From a virus, in IMG/VR virus record IMGVR_UViG_3300009151_000033, positions 87,249-151,248 of that record: 64,000 nucleotides of DNA. One strand, 5' to 3'. Under the pieces are notes generated by a model. That model had not been told where the DNA came from. It did no database searches and saw only the letters and a program-made list of their open reading frames with translations. How positions within the stretch are numbered: the first letter of the stretch is position 1; each line of letters starts with the position of its first letter. Shown in pieces: positions 55,556 through 63,367 of this stretch. The position numbers and the translations under genes are program-made.

Positions 55556-56733
55556 TATTGTTTAGCCTCTGCTCTAGATTTTTTGAATTCTTCCGCTCTA
55601 CGGAAATTTGCCTCTGAAAATCCACCTCGGCGCTTTACAATTTTGAGACCATGTATTACAGCACCTTCCGGGCCCGATTCTTGCCCATCAATATCATGCC
55701 CAAATCCTCCTGTCGAATGTCTAGATACATGATTGGCCAAAATATCAGTAGCTTTTTCTAGATGATGATGTAGTTTAAAGGTGTTATCGAAATGGTCTTT
55801 ATTAGATTTTACATGAGCGAGTGCTTTGTCGCGTTCGGCAATTTTGGCGGCTTTAGCTTTATCCGTTTTTACAGAGTCGATTTTTTTATTATGATAATCT
55901 CTCAACCAATTATGGTATCCTTCGGCATTTGGTTCTTTGTTTTCTCTGACCGTAGAATTCATATAAGTTCTCAAAGTGGTTTCATGTCCTTTGAGGTGAT
56001 TATAATCTCTGTTGTGGGATAAATCATGTGCTTCTTTTAAATGATGATGTAATGCATCATGGTCTTCTTTGGACAATGTAGTTTCTGATTTAGGAATGAC
56101 GTGACCCATCATATGCACGTCCGGATGATGTTTAAATTCTGAGTTGTCCAAAACAGGAACTGGTTTGCCGTCTGGATGAACTAGTTCCGTATGTATTGCA
56201 ATTCCTACCTTTGACTTTTTGATTTTCTTGCCTTCTGGAGAATCGGCGTCGGTAGAATAATTGATTGTATTTGGCCGGAAATGAATTTTGCCATTTGTTT
56301 CATGTCTTGATTCTGCATCATGCATATACCCGCCTTGCCACGATCCTGGTCGATCTGGAAGTACTTTGTGTATATGTGATACCAAATGTTTTAGCTTTTC
56401 GGCCATATATGGTTTATGAGCCAAATCAGCGTCAATTTCTTTGTGTGCATTTTCTATGCCCTTTTCGGTGCCGTCATGAAAATACCACTTTGCACCTGAG
56501 CCTTTATATTTAACTCCAACTTTACCGTCGGCCAATCTAGTCGTATGAAATGACATCGAATCGTCCAATTTGCGAGTAGCATCAGTTTTTGCATGAAATC
56601 CTTGCAGTGCACCAATTGCTCTTTTTGTTCCGTGCGGACCATCAAATGCTCCGACATCGGAAATATGTTCTATATGCTGGTGGCCGGCACTTTTTTCATT
56701 TTCTTCGACGATAAAACTGAGATAATTTTTCAT
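55555..56733 (-). CDS. Late protein with capsid-targeting-like N-terminus (DUF6267-like), 392 aa
   Basis: The N-terminus MKNYLSFIVE fits the capsid targeting pattern (IVE cut). Afterwards: HIEHISDVGAFDGPHG, GVKYKGSGAKWYF, FRPNTINYSTDADSPEGKKI and KVGIAIHTELV, an arrangement I recall from phage DUF6267 proteins with a ligase-like nucleotidyltransferase layout. The key motif-I Lys is not clear. His-rich C-terminal half. Confidence 0.7.
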   Translation of the reverse strand: MKNYLSFIVEENEKSAGHQHIEHISDVGAFDGPHGTKRAIGALQGFHAKTDATRKLDDSMSFHTTRLADGKVGVKYKGSGAKWYFHDGTEKGIENAHKEIDADLAHKPYMAEKLKHLVSHIHKVLPDRPGSWQGGYMHDAESRHETNGKIHFRPNTINYSTDADSPEGKKIKKSKVGIAIHTELVHPDGKPVPVLDNSEFKHHPDVHMMGHVIPKSETTLSKEDHDALHHHLKEAHDLSHNRDYNHLKGHETTLRTYMNSTVRENKEPNAEGYHNWLRDYHNKKIDSVKTDKAKAAKIAERDKALAHVKSNKDHFDNTFKLHHHLEKATDILANHVSRHSTGGFGHDIDGQESGPEGAVIHGLKIVKRRGGFSEANFRRAEEFKKSRAEAKQ

Positions 56734-56757
56734 ATATTCTTTCCGTGTCCAAACAAG

Positions 56758-56765
56758 TATTTATT
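56758..56765 (-). promoter_or_regulatory. Possible late promoter AATAAATA
   Basis: AATAAATA about 30 bases before the DUF6267-like gene; one mismatch to TATAAATA. Confidence 0.4.
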
Positions 56766-57696
56766 AATACTCTATAGAGCCTTTTAATGTCGTGGCAATA
56801 GGAGTACTCATTGGTTTAATTCTATGCCGCATGAATCTTTTGCCATTGTGTCTAAATTCAATACTATTATTTCCAGATTTGTGGATTGTTATTCCTTCGG
56901 GATGATTTAGAATATGATCATATTCTGTTCCAGGATGTTCAATCTCTACAGAATGATCATTGCCATTTCCGCGGGTAGTTACTTTATATGTTGGAATTTT
57001 AGTAGCATTCGCATGTAAAGAATGTCTTAGATGATGGGCCAATTCGTGGTGGGCCATTTGATGAAATCTATCGTGCCATTCATCTCTGATTTTTCCTATG
57101 GCATCATTCGAGTGATGTTCAGCCCGTTTTCTCATTTCTGAATTTTCTTTAATCGCGATTTTTTTGTCTTTGTCGGATTTGCCTTTTAATTCAGGAAATT
57201 CTTTTTCAAAATTTTCTTTTGCTTTATCATAATGTCTTTTCGCATTTGTACCTAACGCGGCGTCAGTTTGTCCGATTCCTGGATTTCCAACGGGAATTTT
57301 TTGATGTTTTTTTTGTGTAATTTTTAATGAAATTCCTGTATGTCCACCATCAGGATGTTTGAGTATAATGTCAGAAGGATTTTCTTGTTGGCTTTCATGC
57401 ACACCTGTAATTTTGTGTATGTCTCCTGGTTTCGACGACCAATGCGTCGAACTAATTGGACCGAATTTTTTGCGTAATGCATGTGCAGTACCTTCGGCCA
57501 TTTTTACATGATTTTGATATTCTTCGTCTGTAATATTTGATTTAATTTTATCGTGTGTGGCTTTTGCTTCTGGTGACATATGTTCGCCATTATTGAGGGC
57601 TTTGCCCGTCAACAATTCATGTAAAACACCTTTGTCATTTGGAGATACTTCTTCTAATAAAAGATCAAGTTCAAAATGTTCTTTGAAAGTTAGCAT
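56764..57696 (-). CDS. Late protein with capsid-targeting-like N-terminus, 310 aa
   Basis: The N-terminus MLTFKEHFELDLLLE has an aromatic/apolar pattern ending LLE, a looser match to the targeting peptide. The next part (PSDIILKHPDGGHTGISLKIT) has Asp and LK spaced like a PD-(D/E)XK nuclease core. C-terminal half His-rich. Possibly an injected nuclease; unproven. Confidence 0.66.
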   Translation of the reverse strand: MLTFKEHFELDLLLEEVSPNDKGVLHELLTGKALNNGEHMSPEAKATHDKIKSNITDEEYQNHVKMAEGTAHALRKKFGPISSTHWSSKPGDIHKITGVHESQQENPSDIILKHPDGGHTGISLKITQKKHQKIPVGNPGIGQTDAALGTNAKRHYDKAKENFEKEFPELKGKSDKDKKIAIKENSEMRKRAEHHSNDAIGKIRDEWHDRFHQMAHHELAHHLRHSLHANATKIPTYKVTTRGNGNDHSVEIEHPGTEYDHILNHPEGITIHKSGNNSIEFRHNGKRFMRHRIKPMSTPIATTLKGSIEY

Positions 57697-57717
57697 ACCA
57701 ATTTCTCCAGTTTAATA

Positions 57718-57725
57718 TATTTATA
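57718..57725 (-). promoter_or_regulatory. Late promoter TATAAATA
   Basis: Exact T4 late consensus on the minus strand, immediately after the terminator and about 22 bases before the 310-aa late gene. Confidence 0.72.
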
Positions 57726-57730
57726 CAAAA

Positions 57731-57750
57731 AAGCCCCCGTTAGGGGGCTT
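57731..57750 (-). terminator. Rho-independent terminator
   Basis: 8-bp stem AAGCCCCC/GGGGGCTT with 4-base loop, followed on the minus strand by a T-run. Ends the early transcript of the 183-aa gene before the late promoter. Confidence 0.85.
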
Positions 57751-57754
57751 TGTC

Positions 57755-58306
57755 TTAAATCCAATCTGGAGCAGGACGTTTGGTCCACTTGTGCAAATGC
57801 TGTTTGCCTTGTCGATAATAATTTCGATAATTAATTACAGGGTCATCGGAAATTTTGAATTCGTCTGCCATGGCTATACGCATTGGTGTGTGATCATATG
57901 TCTTGAGGTTCAATGGAGGAGAAAGTAAGTCAAGCATAAGCCCTGTACGTTGGACTTTATGTACTTTACCATATCGATAGGTATACTCATTACATAGAGC
58001 AAACAAATGGTCACTAAGCCAGGTATAGTTTTCTACTGATTCTCGACACCAAATAGCCGACGGATGGTTAACATGTGTGGCATTATACATGATATCATTA
58101 CGGGCATCAGGCAAAATCCATACCGTCTTTTTACGGGTTTTACCCGTATCTGGGTTACGCAACATAACCAATACAGGTGCGCCATCTAGGATACGATGCG
58201 CGGTCGACAATAGCTGAGAAGTTTCTAAAACCATTTTCACTATATGCCGATCAACAAGAGCCTGTGCGGCATTTATAGGATTTGAATCTACAAAAAATAT
58301 ATTCAT
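57755..58306 (-). CDS. Conserved T4-type phage protein, 183 aa
   Basis: Starts MNIFFVDSNPINAAQALVDR and goes on HIVKMVLETSQLLSTAHRIL, a pattern common in many phages; also HPSAIWCRESVENYTWL and a late NYRNYYRQGKQHL. Function not established; sometimes listed with DNA-repair genes, but I cannot support that. Overlaps the 66-aa gene. Confidence 0.75.
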   Translation of the reverse strand: MNIFFVDSNPINAAQALVDRHIVKMVLETSQLLSTAHRILDGAPVLVMLRNPDTGKTRKKTVWILPDARNDIMYNATHVNHPSAIWCRESVENYTWLSDHLFALCNEYTYRYGKVHKVQRTGLMLDLLSPPLNLKTYDHTPMRIAMADEFKISDDPVINYRNYYRQGKQHLHKWTKRPAPDWI

Positions 58307-58503
58307 GTCGTTTCCTTTGGTTTATTAGGAAAATATACAGGATGTTTGCAATAAGGGCAAGTGGTAATTTTGCCGGATACGCAACCTTCTATGAATTTAT
58401 CATATTCTTTTTTCCAGTTGGGACCCCAACTTTCATTTGGATGTTGACCATACCGCATTCTAGAGCCAGTCATATCCGCCATTCTCCGTCGTATAGCATA
58501 CAT
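58303..58503 (-). CDS. Small Cys-containing protein, 66 aa
   Basis: MYAIRRRMADMTGSRMRYGQ then a Trp/Lys-rich middle and a final CPYCKHPVYFP knuckle. The start at 58503 is chosen since a longer frame would be read inside the deaminase gene. Zinc binding by one CxxC plus an upstream Cys is possible. Confidence 0.62.
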   Translation of the reverse strand: MYAIRRRMADMTGSRMRYGQHPNESWGPNWKKEYDKFIEGCVSGKITTCPYCKHPVYFPNKPKETT

Positions 58504-58870
58504 GTTCAATGTTAAACGTAGCAATTGCCCGTTGACATCCGGCGCAAGGCCGGCTAAGTCCCCAAACCAAGCTTGGATTGTTGGCAGTTTCATGTTTTAC
58601 CCGACAAATATAAAGCTTCGATTTGGCGACCGTCTTAAAGTCATATTTCTTCAATGCATGTCGGATTGCATCCGTCTCGGCATGGAGATAGATGGCTTCT
58701 TTTGTGGAAGAAAATTTACTTTGAAACGGATGGGACTTCATTTGATTAATACCGAAAGACAAAAATTCATTTCGGTATACAAGGGCAGCTGCCAGACGGC
58801 CTCTATAATGATTAGGTACCGTTTCGGCTAGCTTCGCCAAAGTGTCCAGGATTCTCAAATTGGAATCCAT
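58460..58870 (-). CDS. Cytidine/deoxycytidylate deaminase-like protein, 136 aa
   Basis: Zinc deaminase motifs: YLHAETDAIRHAL (His63, Glu65) and RPCAGCQRAI (Cys109, Cys112). dCMP deaminase would supply dUMP for ThyX. Length is typical of the fold. Nucleotide specificity cannot be told. Confidence 0.82.
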   Translation of the reverse strand: MDSNLRILDTLAKLAETVPNHYRGRLAAALVYRNEFLSFGINQMKSHPFQSKFSSTKEAIYLHAETDAIRHALKKYDFKTVAKSKLYICRVKHETANNPSLVWGLSRPCAGCQRAIATFNIEHVCYTTENGGYDWL

Positions 58871-58875
58871 GGCGA

Positions 58876-59043
58876 TTAGTCCTCATCCACTAACACCCAT
58901 GATTCTTTTAATGATGGATCGAAATACGTAACCTTGGATTCAAACTTGCGTTCGCGCTTGACGAATTCTTGCAAGTCACAATATGCCTTAAACGTCATAA
59001 TTTTTGCCGGTCGCGGCCGGTCATTCGTCACTTCATTATACAC
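58876..59043 (-). CDS. Hypothetical protein, 55 aa
   Basis: GTG start with AGGAGA at good spacing. Charged, ends SWVLVDED. Not recognised. Confidence 0.58.
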   Translation of the reverse strand: MYNEVTNDRPRPAKIMTFKAYCDLQEFVKRERKFESKVTYFDPSLKESWVLVDED

Positions 59044-59053
59044 AAATATTCTC

Positions 59054-59188
59054 CTAGTGCTTACGATTGGCCAAAACTGATTCGGGATACTTTGCAGTGC
59101 CTGTATTATATTTTTCCATTCTGTCTAGGGCGGCATCAACTTCTTCGAAATCGATTTCATATTTAATAGACAGAGCATGATATATCAA
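59054..59188 (-). CDS. Hypothetical protein, 44 aa
   Basis: Needs a TTG start inside the end of the 54-aa gene; helical, acidic (YEIDFEEVDAALDRMEKY). Supported by codon-like composition and the tight packing of the operon. TAG stop. Start uncertain. Confidence 0.45.
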   Translation of the reverse strand: MIYHALSIKYEIDFEEVDAALDRMEKYNTGTAKYPESVLANRKH

Positions 59189-59327
59189 ACATAACTTCTT
59201 TTGGGGTCATCGTTTGAATTCGACCGACTCCCATTTTTTTTAAAAATACGGCTGTTTGGAATAGTTCATCATAATCAGCCCAAAGTTGGATATTTTCGTG
59301 TGGGCCGATGTCGTTTGAATTAGACAT
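59163..59327 (-). CDS. Hypothetical protein, 54 aa
   Basis: ATG preceded by AGGAGA. Contains HENIQLWADYDELFQTAVFL. First gene after the promoter at 59377. Not recognised. Confidence 0.58.
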   Translation of the reverse strand: MSNSNDIGPHENIQLWADYDELFQTAVFLKKMGVGRIQTMTPKEVMFDISCSVY

Positions 59328-59349
59328 TCCGATCTCCTGTCATATTTTT

Positions 59350-59377
59350 ATCATACACCATTTTTCGGTTATGGCAA
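59350..59377 (-). promoter_or_regulatory. Candidate early promoter
   Basis: Minus strand: TTGCCA (59377-59372), 16-base spacer, TATGAT (59355-59350). Confidence 0.62.
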
Positions 59378-59743
59378 GCCATTTTTGTCGATTTTTTCGT
59401 GCAATTTATCAAAATGGTTGTCGATGTGCTCCGCGAGAGAAAATAGTTTTTCGTGGTCCATTGTCTCCAAATTATATATGGAAATTGATCGGGCTCTATC
59501 AATTTGTTCGATCCGATTGCTACTCATCATGATAAATGGAGCGGTATATGCAGCCTGGAAACTAAGAAAAAGGTTTAACAAGATAAAAGGAAATGGATCC
59601 CATTTCCATGGAGACCATAAATTCATTCCTATCCAAAAACAAATTAATAAAGATTGTATAATGACAAATCGCCAAGACCCGACCAAAGTGGCAACACCGT
59701 CGGCTAACTTTTGTCCTAATGTTAACTTTGTGTAATCTTCCAT
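59369..59743 (-). CDS. DUF1003-family membrane protein, 124 aa
   Basis: Two transmembrane helices flanking NLWSPWKWDPFPFILLNL, the DUF1003 core; short charged ends. Function unknown in phages. Ends just before the next gene's promoter region. Confidence 0.8.
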   Translation of the reverse strand: MEDYTKLTLGQKLADGVATLVGSWRFVIIQSLLICFWIGMNLWSPWKWDPFPFILLNLFLSFQAAYTAPFIMMSSNRIEQIDRARSISIYNLETMDHEKLFSLAEHIDNHFDKLHEKIDKNGLP

Positions 59744-59795
59744 TTACTTCTCCTTTTGTTTTATAATAAAGAAGAAGTCACTGGCTATTTAGTAT

Positions 59796-60299
59796 TTAAT
59801 CCCACAATGACGAAAAATATTTACCAAAAAGTCTAAATCCATTTTGCATTCGGTCGGAATATGCTTTTTGACCTTCTTGGTCCCACACAGAAGTATCATT
59901 AGGACCTCTGACTAATCTAGAAGTTCCGTCATCTTGGTCTATAAATCTAAAGTCTGGTGTGCCAGAATGAAATTGACTATCCCAATCATCGTCGATATTC
60001 AATTCAAATGCCCAAATCATTTCATCTAGGATCCATTCCCAGCGTTTGAAAAATCGATCATCTAGGTCCCACTCGTTTTCTTTTGGTGGGCCAGATGTTG
60101 ACCGTAGTTCTTCGGGAACGTCTTCATCATCGGTAAAAGGCGCACCATGCTTTGTTTCTTTTAGTTGCACAAGCATAGGATGAATGATCAAAGAAAGAGT
60201 ATGATCCATCGACCATGTGTCCCAACGGTCAATCCGAATATCGATCTTACGTTCTTTTTTCGACCTAGGACCAGGATATTTTCCAATATTAACTTTCAT
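59796..60299 (-). CDS. Conserved phage hypothetical protein, 167 aa
   Basis: MKVNIGKYPG start, WSMDHTLSLIIHPMLVQLKETKHGAP and WEWILDEMIWAFE are a pattern I recall from many phage genomes. Acidic with several Trp. Function unknown. Confidence 0.75.
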   Translation of the reverse strand: MKVNIGKYPGPRSKKERKIDIRIDRWDTWSMDHTLSLIIHPMLVQLKETKHGAPFTDDEDVPEELRSTSGPPKENEWDLDDRFFKRWEWILDEMIWAFELNIDDDWDSQFHSGTPDFRFIDQDDGTSRLVRGPNDTSVWDQEGQKAYSDRMQNGFRLFGKYFSSLWD

Positions 60300-60561
60300 A
60301 ATATTCCTCGTATAAATCCATTATTTTTTTGATTCTAAGTGTCATAGGTATTGTGTCGTCATCAAGGATACACATCAAATTAATAAAAGTTGGTTTTTGT
60401 ACAATCTGTTTAAGTTCCGATAATTTAACTGTAGCCATATCTTTTCGGCCGCCATGGCGAAGTATTTCGACCCATGCTTCTCCGTTATTCACGGCGATCA
60501 CTTTACCTTTTTCCCAATATGGACTTGATACTTCCAGTCCTATCCATTTATTCAAAGCCAA
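60289..60561 (-). CDS. Hypothetical protein, 90 aa
   Basis: N-terminal SH3-like beta part (WIGLEVSSPYWEKGKVIAV), C-terminal helix. Overlaps neighbours by 11-14 bases. Not recognised. Confidence 0.62.
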   Translation of the reverse strand: MALNKWIGLEVSSPYWEKGKVIAVNNGEAWVEILRHGGRKDMATVKLSELKQIVQKPTFINLMCILDDDTIPMTLRIKKIMDLYEEYYES

Positions 60562-60691
60562 GAATTTTTCCTATCGTAATAAGGATGCCGGCAAGGATAA
60601 TACTAATAACAATATACCCAATTACCGCCGCGACAATTAATCCTAAAAGAAAACAAAAAATGCAAACAATAAATTTTAAAATTAGAATCAT
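60548..60691 (-). CDS. Very small membrane protein, 47 aa
   Basis: Almost entirely hydrophobic: ILKFIVCIFCFLLGLIVAAV, then a second apolar stretch. Its ATG overlaps the stop of the GGQ protein and its stop lies within the 90-aa gene's start. Function unknown. Confidence 0.55.
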   Translation of the reverse strand: MILILKFIVCIFCFLLGLIVAAVIGYIVISIILAGILITIGKILGFE

Positions 60692-60891
60692 TTCCGGCCT
60701 CGCGAAGAAGACAAAATCCATTCGATGGCCTCACCGGCTAATTGTCGGGCAATATGTGGTGGCATCCCATGGTGCGTCTGGACTTCTACGTACACGCCCT
60801 CGGGACTTCGCGCCGTCATGATCCCGTAGTCAGGACCATTGGTGTGTTGGCCGCCTTTGGTATGAGAACTGATAAAGCCAAATTCGATCAC
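60688..60891 (-). CDS. Mini peptide-release-factor-like (GGQ) protein, 67 aa
   Basis: GTG start with AGGAGG seven bases upstream. Residues 3-20, EFGFISSHTKGGQHTNG, align with the GGQ loop of release factors and ArfB (x-F-x-F-x-x-x-x-x-x-GGQHxN), and the following SPEGVYVEVQ matches the P-x-G-[IV]-x-V-x-x-Q strand. A helix and a basic SSSRGRK tail follow; ArfB also has a basic tail, which binds the mRNA channel. The protein would be a stand-alone peptidyl-tRNA hydrolase domain without codon recognition. Shorter than ArfB (about 140 aa), so activity needs testing; chance similarity is the alternative. Confidence 0.6.
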   Translation of the reverse strand: MIEFGFISSHTKGGQHTNGPDYGIMTARSPEGVYVEVQTHHGMPPHIARQLAGEAIEWILSSSRGRK

Positions 60892-61178
60892 AACATTCCT
60901 CCTGCCGCACTCAACCGCAGGAATGATCTGAGGTCATCGGCGTAGAACTGTAGCTGCTCGGCGGATGCATCCCGCTCAGCTACCAGCGCCTTGAGGGCTG
61001 CGTTCTCGGCTTCCAAGGCCTCGATGTGGGCAACGTACTTATCAAGGTCAGCCTCAAGTTTTTGTATTACCCATTCTTCGGGTGTCATTTCCCGTTCTCC
61101 TTGGCGTTTCGGACAGACGCGCGTTTTGTGTCTGCATCCATATTCACAAGCAATGTCGTGGCAATAATCGTCACTCAT
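60888..61178 (-). CDS. Cys-containing coiled-coil protein, 96 aa
   Basis: N-terminal Cys/His cluster (CHDIACEYGCRHKTRVC) that may bind zinc, followed by a coiled coil (HIEALEAENAALKALVAE). G+C-rich compared with its neighbours. Function unknown. Confidence 0.64.
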   Translation of the reverse strand: MSDDYCHDIACEYGCRHKTRVCPKRQGEREMTPEEWVIQKLEADLDKYVAHIEALEAENAALKALVAERDASAEQLQFYADDLRSFLRLSAAGGML

Positions 61179-61399
61179 TCCTCCTCATCCAATTCTTCGT
61201 CATCTAATTCTTCGTCATCTAATTCCTCATCATCCAATGCCCATACGAGATCGCGATCATCAACATATGATTTTACAAGTTCAACTTTGACGCAGCCCTT
61301 GACTGACTTGGCATCTTCTAAACTATCGCACCAATCCAAAGTAGATCCATCGTATCCGATGGCATGAAACTCAATTTTCCAACAATACGGAACAGTCAT
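61175..61399 (-). CDS. Protein with acidic repeat tail, 74 aa
   Basis: Soluble N-terminal 50 residues, then three DDEEL-type repeats from a roughly 15-base tandem DNA repeat (61177-61240). Acidic tails of this kind mimic nucleic acid or serve as spacers. Function unknown. Confidence 0.64.
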   Translation of the reverse strand: MTVPYCWKIEFHAIGYDGSTLDWCDSLEDAKSVKGCVKVELVKSYVDDRDLVWALDDEELDDEELDDEELDEEE

Positions 61400-61595
61400 T
61401 GGTTTTCCTTCTTAATGTTATGTTATCTTTAACTCGAATATCTAAATTTGACCATGTCCATATTTCTCCGGTTGCATCTTGAATGACAACCCATAAAAGA
61501 TGTTCTTCTGGTCCATAGTCAATCATTATAATTGCTCTTCCTGAGCCTTTAGGTGTTATAACAGGAAGATGTGTTTTTAGTTCAAGCTGCGACAT
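61371..61595 (-). CDS. Hypothetical protein, 74 aa
   Basis: The start at 61595 follows AGGTGG. Beta-rich (GRAIIMIDYGPEEHLLWVVI, EIWTWSNLDI). Overlaps both neighbours. Not recognised. Confidence 0.6.
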   Translation of the reverse strand: MSQLELKTHLPVITPKGSGRAIIMIDYGPEEHLLWVVIQDATGEIWTWSNLDIRVKDNITLRRKTNDCSVLLEN

Positions 61596-61813
61596 TATAG
61601 CCACCTAATATTCATAATTTCAATATTGCGCCCATGTTTTTGGGACAAATACGTCTGTATCGCAAATTCGCTTGTGGCGCCATTCAATTGAACGCCGGCG
61701 TCAATTTGCGCCGTTTGCCGGCTTCGGCTGGATCCTTCGGTCACATAGTAGTCAACCAGTGCTTGATTTCGCACAACGTCTCTCCATCTGTCTAGAATCC
61801 AACTGTAGGACAT
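61595..61813 (-). CDS. Hypothetical protein, 72 aa
   Basis: The start at 61813 has AAAGG upstream. SYSWILDRWRDVVRNQALVD then a Gly/Ser/Gln-rich part and a C-terminal helix/strand. Not recognised. Confidence 0.58.
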   Translation of the reverse strand: MSYSWILDRWRDVVRNQALVDYYVTEGSSRSRQTAQIDAGVQLNGATSEFAIQTYLSQKHGRNIEIMNIRWL

Positions 61814-61836
61814 TATCGGACCTTTGGCAACCATGT

Positions 61837-62130
61837 TTATATGATAAATGCTTCAAACCCGAACCGTTCGCCTACCGGCGCGACAAACATATGGGCAAGA
61901 TTTCCATCGATCAAAATTTTGATCGTTCTATATGGCCGCGCGGCCGGATCTCCAACATCAAACAGATGTTCAGGCCAATGCCAAAATTTACCATCAGAAG
62001 TTTCAACTCGATACATTCCATTTTCAATATCGATTATTTCTCCTGTTAGTCCTCCGGCAGTTTTTACAGTTTGCCCTATCATCAACAGATTAGCGTCCAA
62101 CTTGTCCAAGATATTTTTCCTTACATTCAT
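61837..62130 (-). CDS. Hypothetical SH3-like protein, 97 aa
   Basis: Core TVKTAGGLTGEIIDIENGMYRVE resembles a KOW/SH3 barrel. The start is uncertain: 62130 overlaps the end of the 417-aa gene by 41 bases, and 62082 is an alternative; neither has a good ribosome site. Confidence 0.55.
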   Translation of the reverse strand: MNVRKNILDKLDANLLMIGQTVKTAGGLTGEIIDIENGMYRVETSDGKFWHWPEHLFDVGDPAARPYRTIKILIDGNLAHMFVAPVGERFGFEAFII

Positions 62131-63343
62131 TCCAAGATAACATAATAAGATCGTCATAAAATAACGTATCTGTACTGACTTTATTTTTCTTTTTTAAGAA
62201 TCCAATACGACCGCGGGCGTGATTTTGTTTCCATAATTCACCAAGTGCATGTTCGGATGTATCAAATGACTTGACCAATTCATCTTCTTTGATTTGCGAA
62301 CACAGAAATTCTTTTGTGTTATCATAAAGAGGGCTAAAATATATTCCACGAGCATGTTCTGATTTGATCAAATTTTTAGGAACACCAAGTTTAGAATAAG
62401 CAAAAGTCAATGACCTATTCTTGTGATCTCTTTTATATGGTTGTCCCGAATCTTTTTTGGCCACATACCATTCGAAATATTTTCGTGTATGATTCTTTTT
62501 TAGCCAATCAATAATCTGCAATCTTGTTTCGCGCAATGGTTCATATGAAACCGAGCCAGCGGTGAATCCCATTTTTAACCAATGGTCGAGATTATCGTAT
62601 TGGCTCAGTCCGTCTTTCTTATCTTTGCCATAAAGTGAGGTTGTTGTTACGCCAACCAATACATCGCCATATTTTTCTTTCCAAAGATTCTGAATAGTAT
62701 CTGAAAGACACATAAGAGCCAATAGTTTGCCGCCAGTATAGTTATATCCAAGCGGCTGCAATGGCACAATAGTTGAGCCAATAGCTGTGTGCCCAACCAT
62801 CTTGCCTTGAGTCTTATTATATCGATCCCATCCAATATATTGGTCTCTGGGTGTAAGATCCAGGAAATCTGAACTGATGCAAATGACACCGAGATACTTA
62901 TCTGTTACTTCATCTTTAACGATGAAATTAAGATTTCGGCCAATGTTACTATTGTTTTTCATAGTTGAAGTGAACGTACGAATAGTATTCCATCGTTCTG
63001 ATAGATTGCCATCACCAGTAAATTCTAATACAGGCTTGAGTTTGACATAATCATCTGGAGACTCAGGAATCCAAATGTTCTTTTTTGTTTTTTGGATTTC
63101 AAGCCATTGATCATGATCAGACATAACCAATTCTTCACCAAACAAAGTTTGTTTTACTTCTGTTTGGTATTTGAAATGAATTTCTTCCCACTTTTGATAA
63201 AGAGTATATTCCCCAACCGACATCCGAGATACGTTTGATAAATCTCGGATGATATTTTCGGTTAATTGTTTTTCGTCAATTTCATTATAGGACTCAGGTG
63301 GATTATGTTCCAGCCATTCTTCCCATGCTTTTTCTATATCCAT
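62090..63343 (-). CDS. DUF4338-like (DruA-like) protein, 417 aa
   Basis: Central part shows YLGVICISSDFLDLTPRDQY then IGWDR, LLALMCLSDTI, and EKYGDVLVGVTTTSLYG, similar in order to DUF4338 (xxxIGW, LA...L, YG...PV...T). DUF4338 proteins are found with transposons and in Druantia defence. Here the gene has its own promoter and lies beside the gp41 gene. Biochemical role unknown; similarity read by eye. Confidence 0.6.
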   Translation of the reverse strand: MDIEKAWEEWLEHNPPESYNEIDEKQLTENIIRDLSNVSRMSVGEYTLYQKWEEIHFKYQTEVKQTLFGEELVMSDHDQWLEIQKTKKNIWIPESPDDYVKLKPVLEFTGDGNLSERWNTIRTFTSTMKNNSNIGRNLNFIVKDEVTDKYLGVICISSDFLDLTPRDQYIGWDRYNKTQGKMVGHTAIGSTIVPLQPLGYNYTGGKLLALMCLSDTIQNLWKEKYGDVLVGVTTTSLYGKDKKDGLSQYDNLDHWLKMGFTAGSVSYEPLRETRLQIIDWLKKNHTRKYFEWYVAKKDSGQPYKRDHKNRSLTFAYSKLGVPKNLIKSEHARGIYFSPLYDNTKEFLCSQIKEDELVKSFDTSEHALGELWKQNHARGRIGFLKKKNKVSTDTLFYDDLIMLSWNECKEKYLGQVGR

Positions 63344-63367
63344 TATTTTATCCTATGATTATATGTC

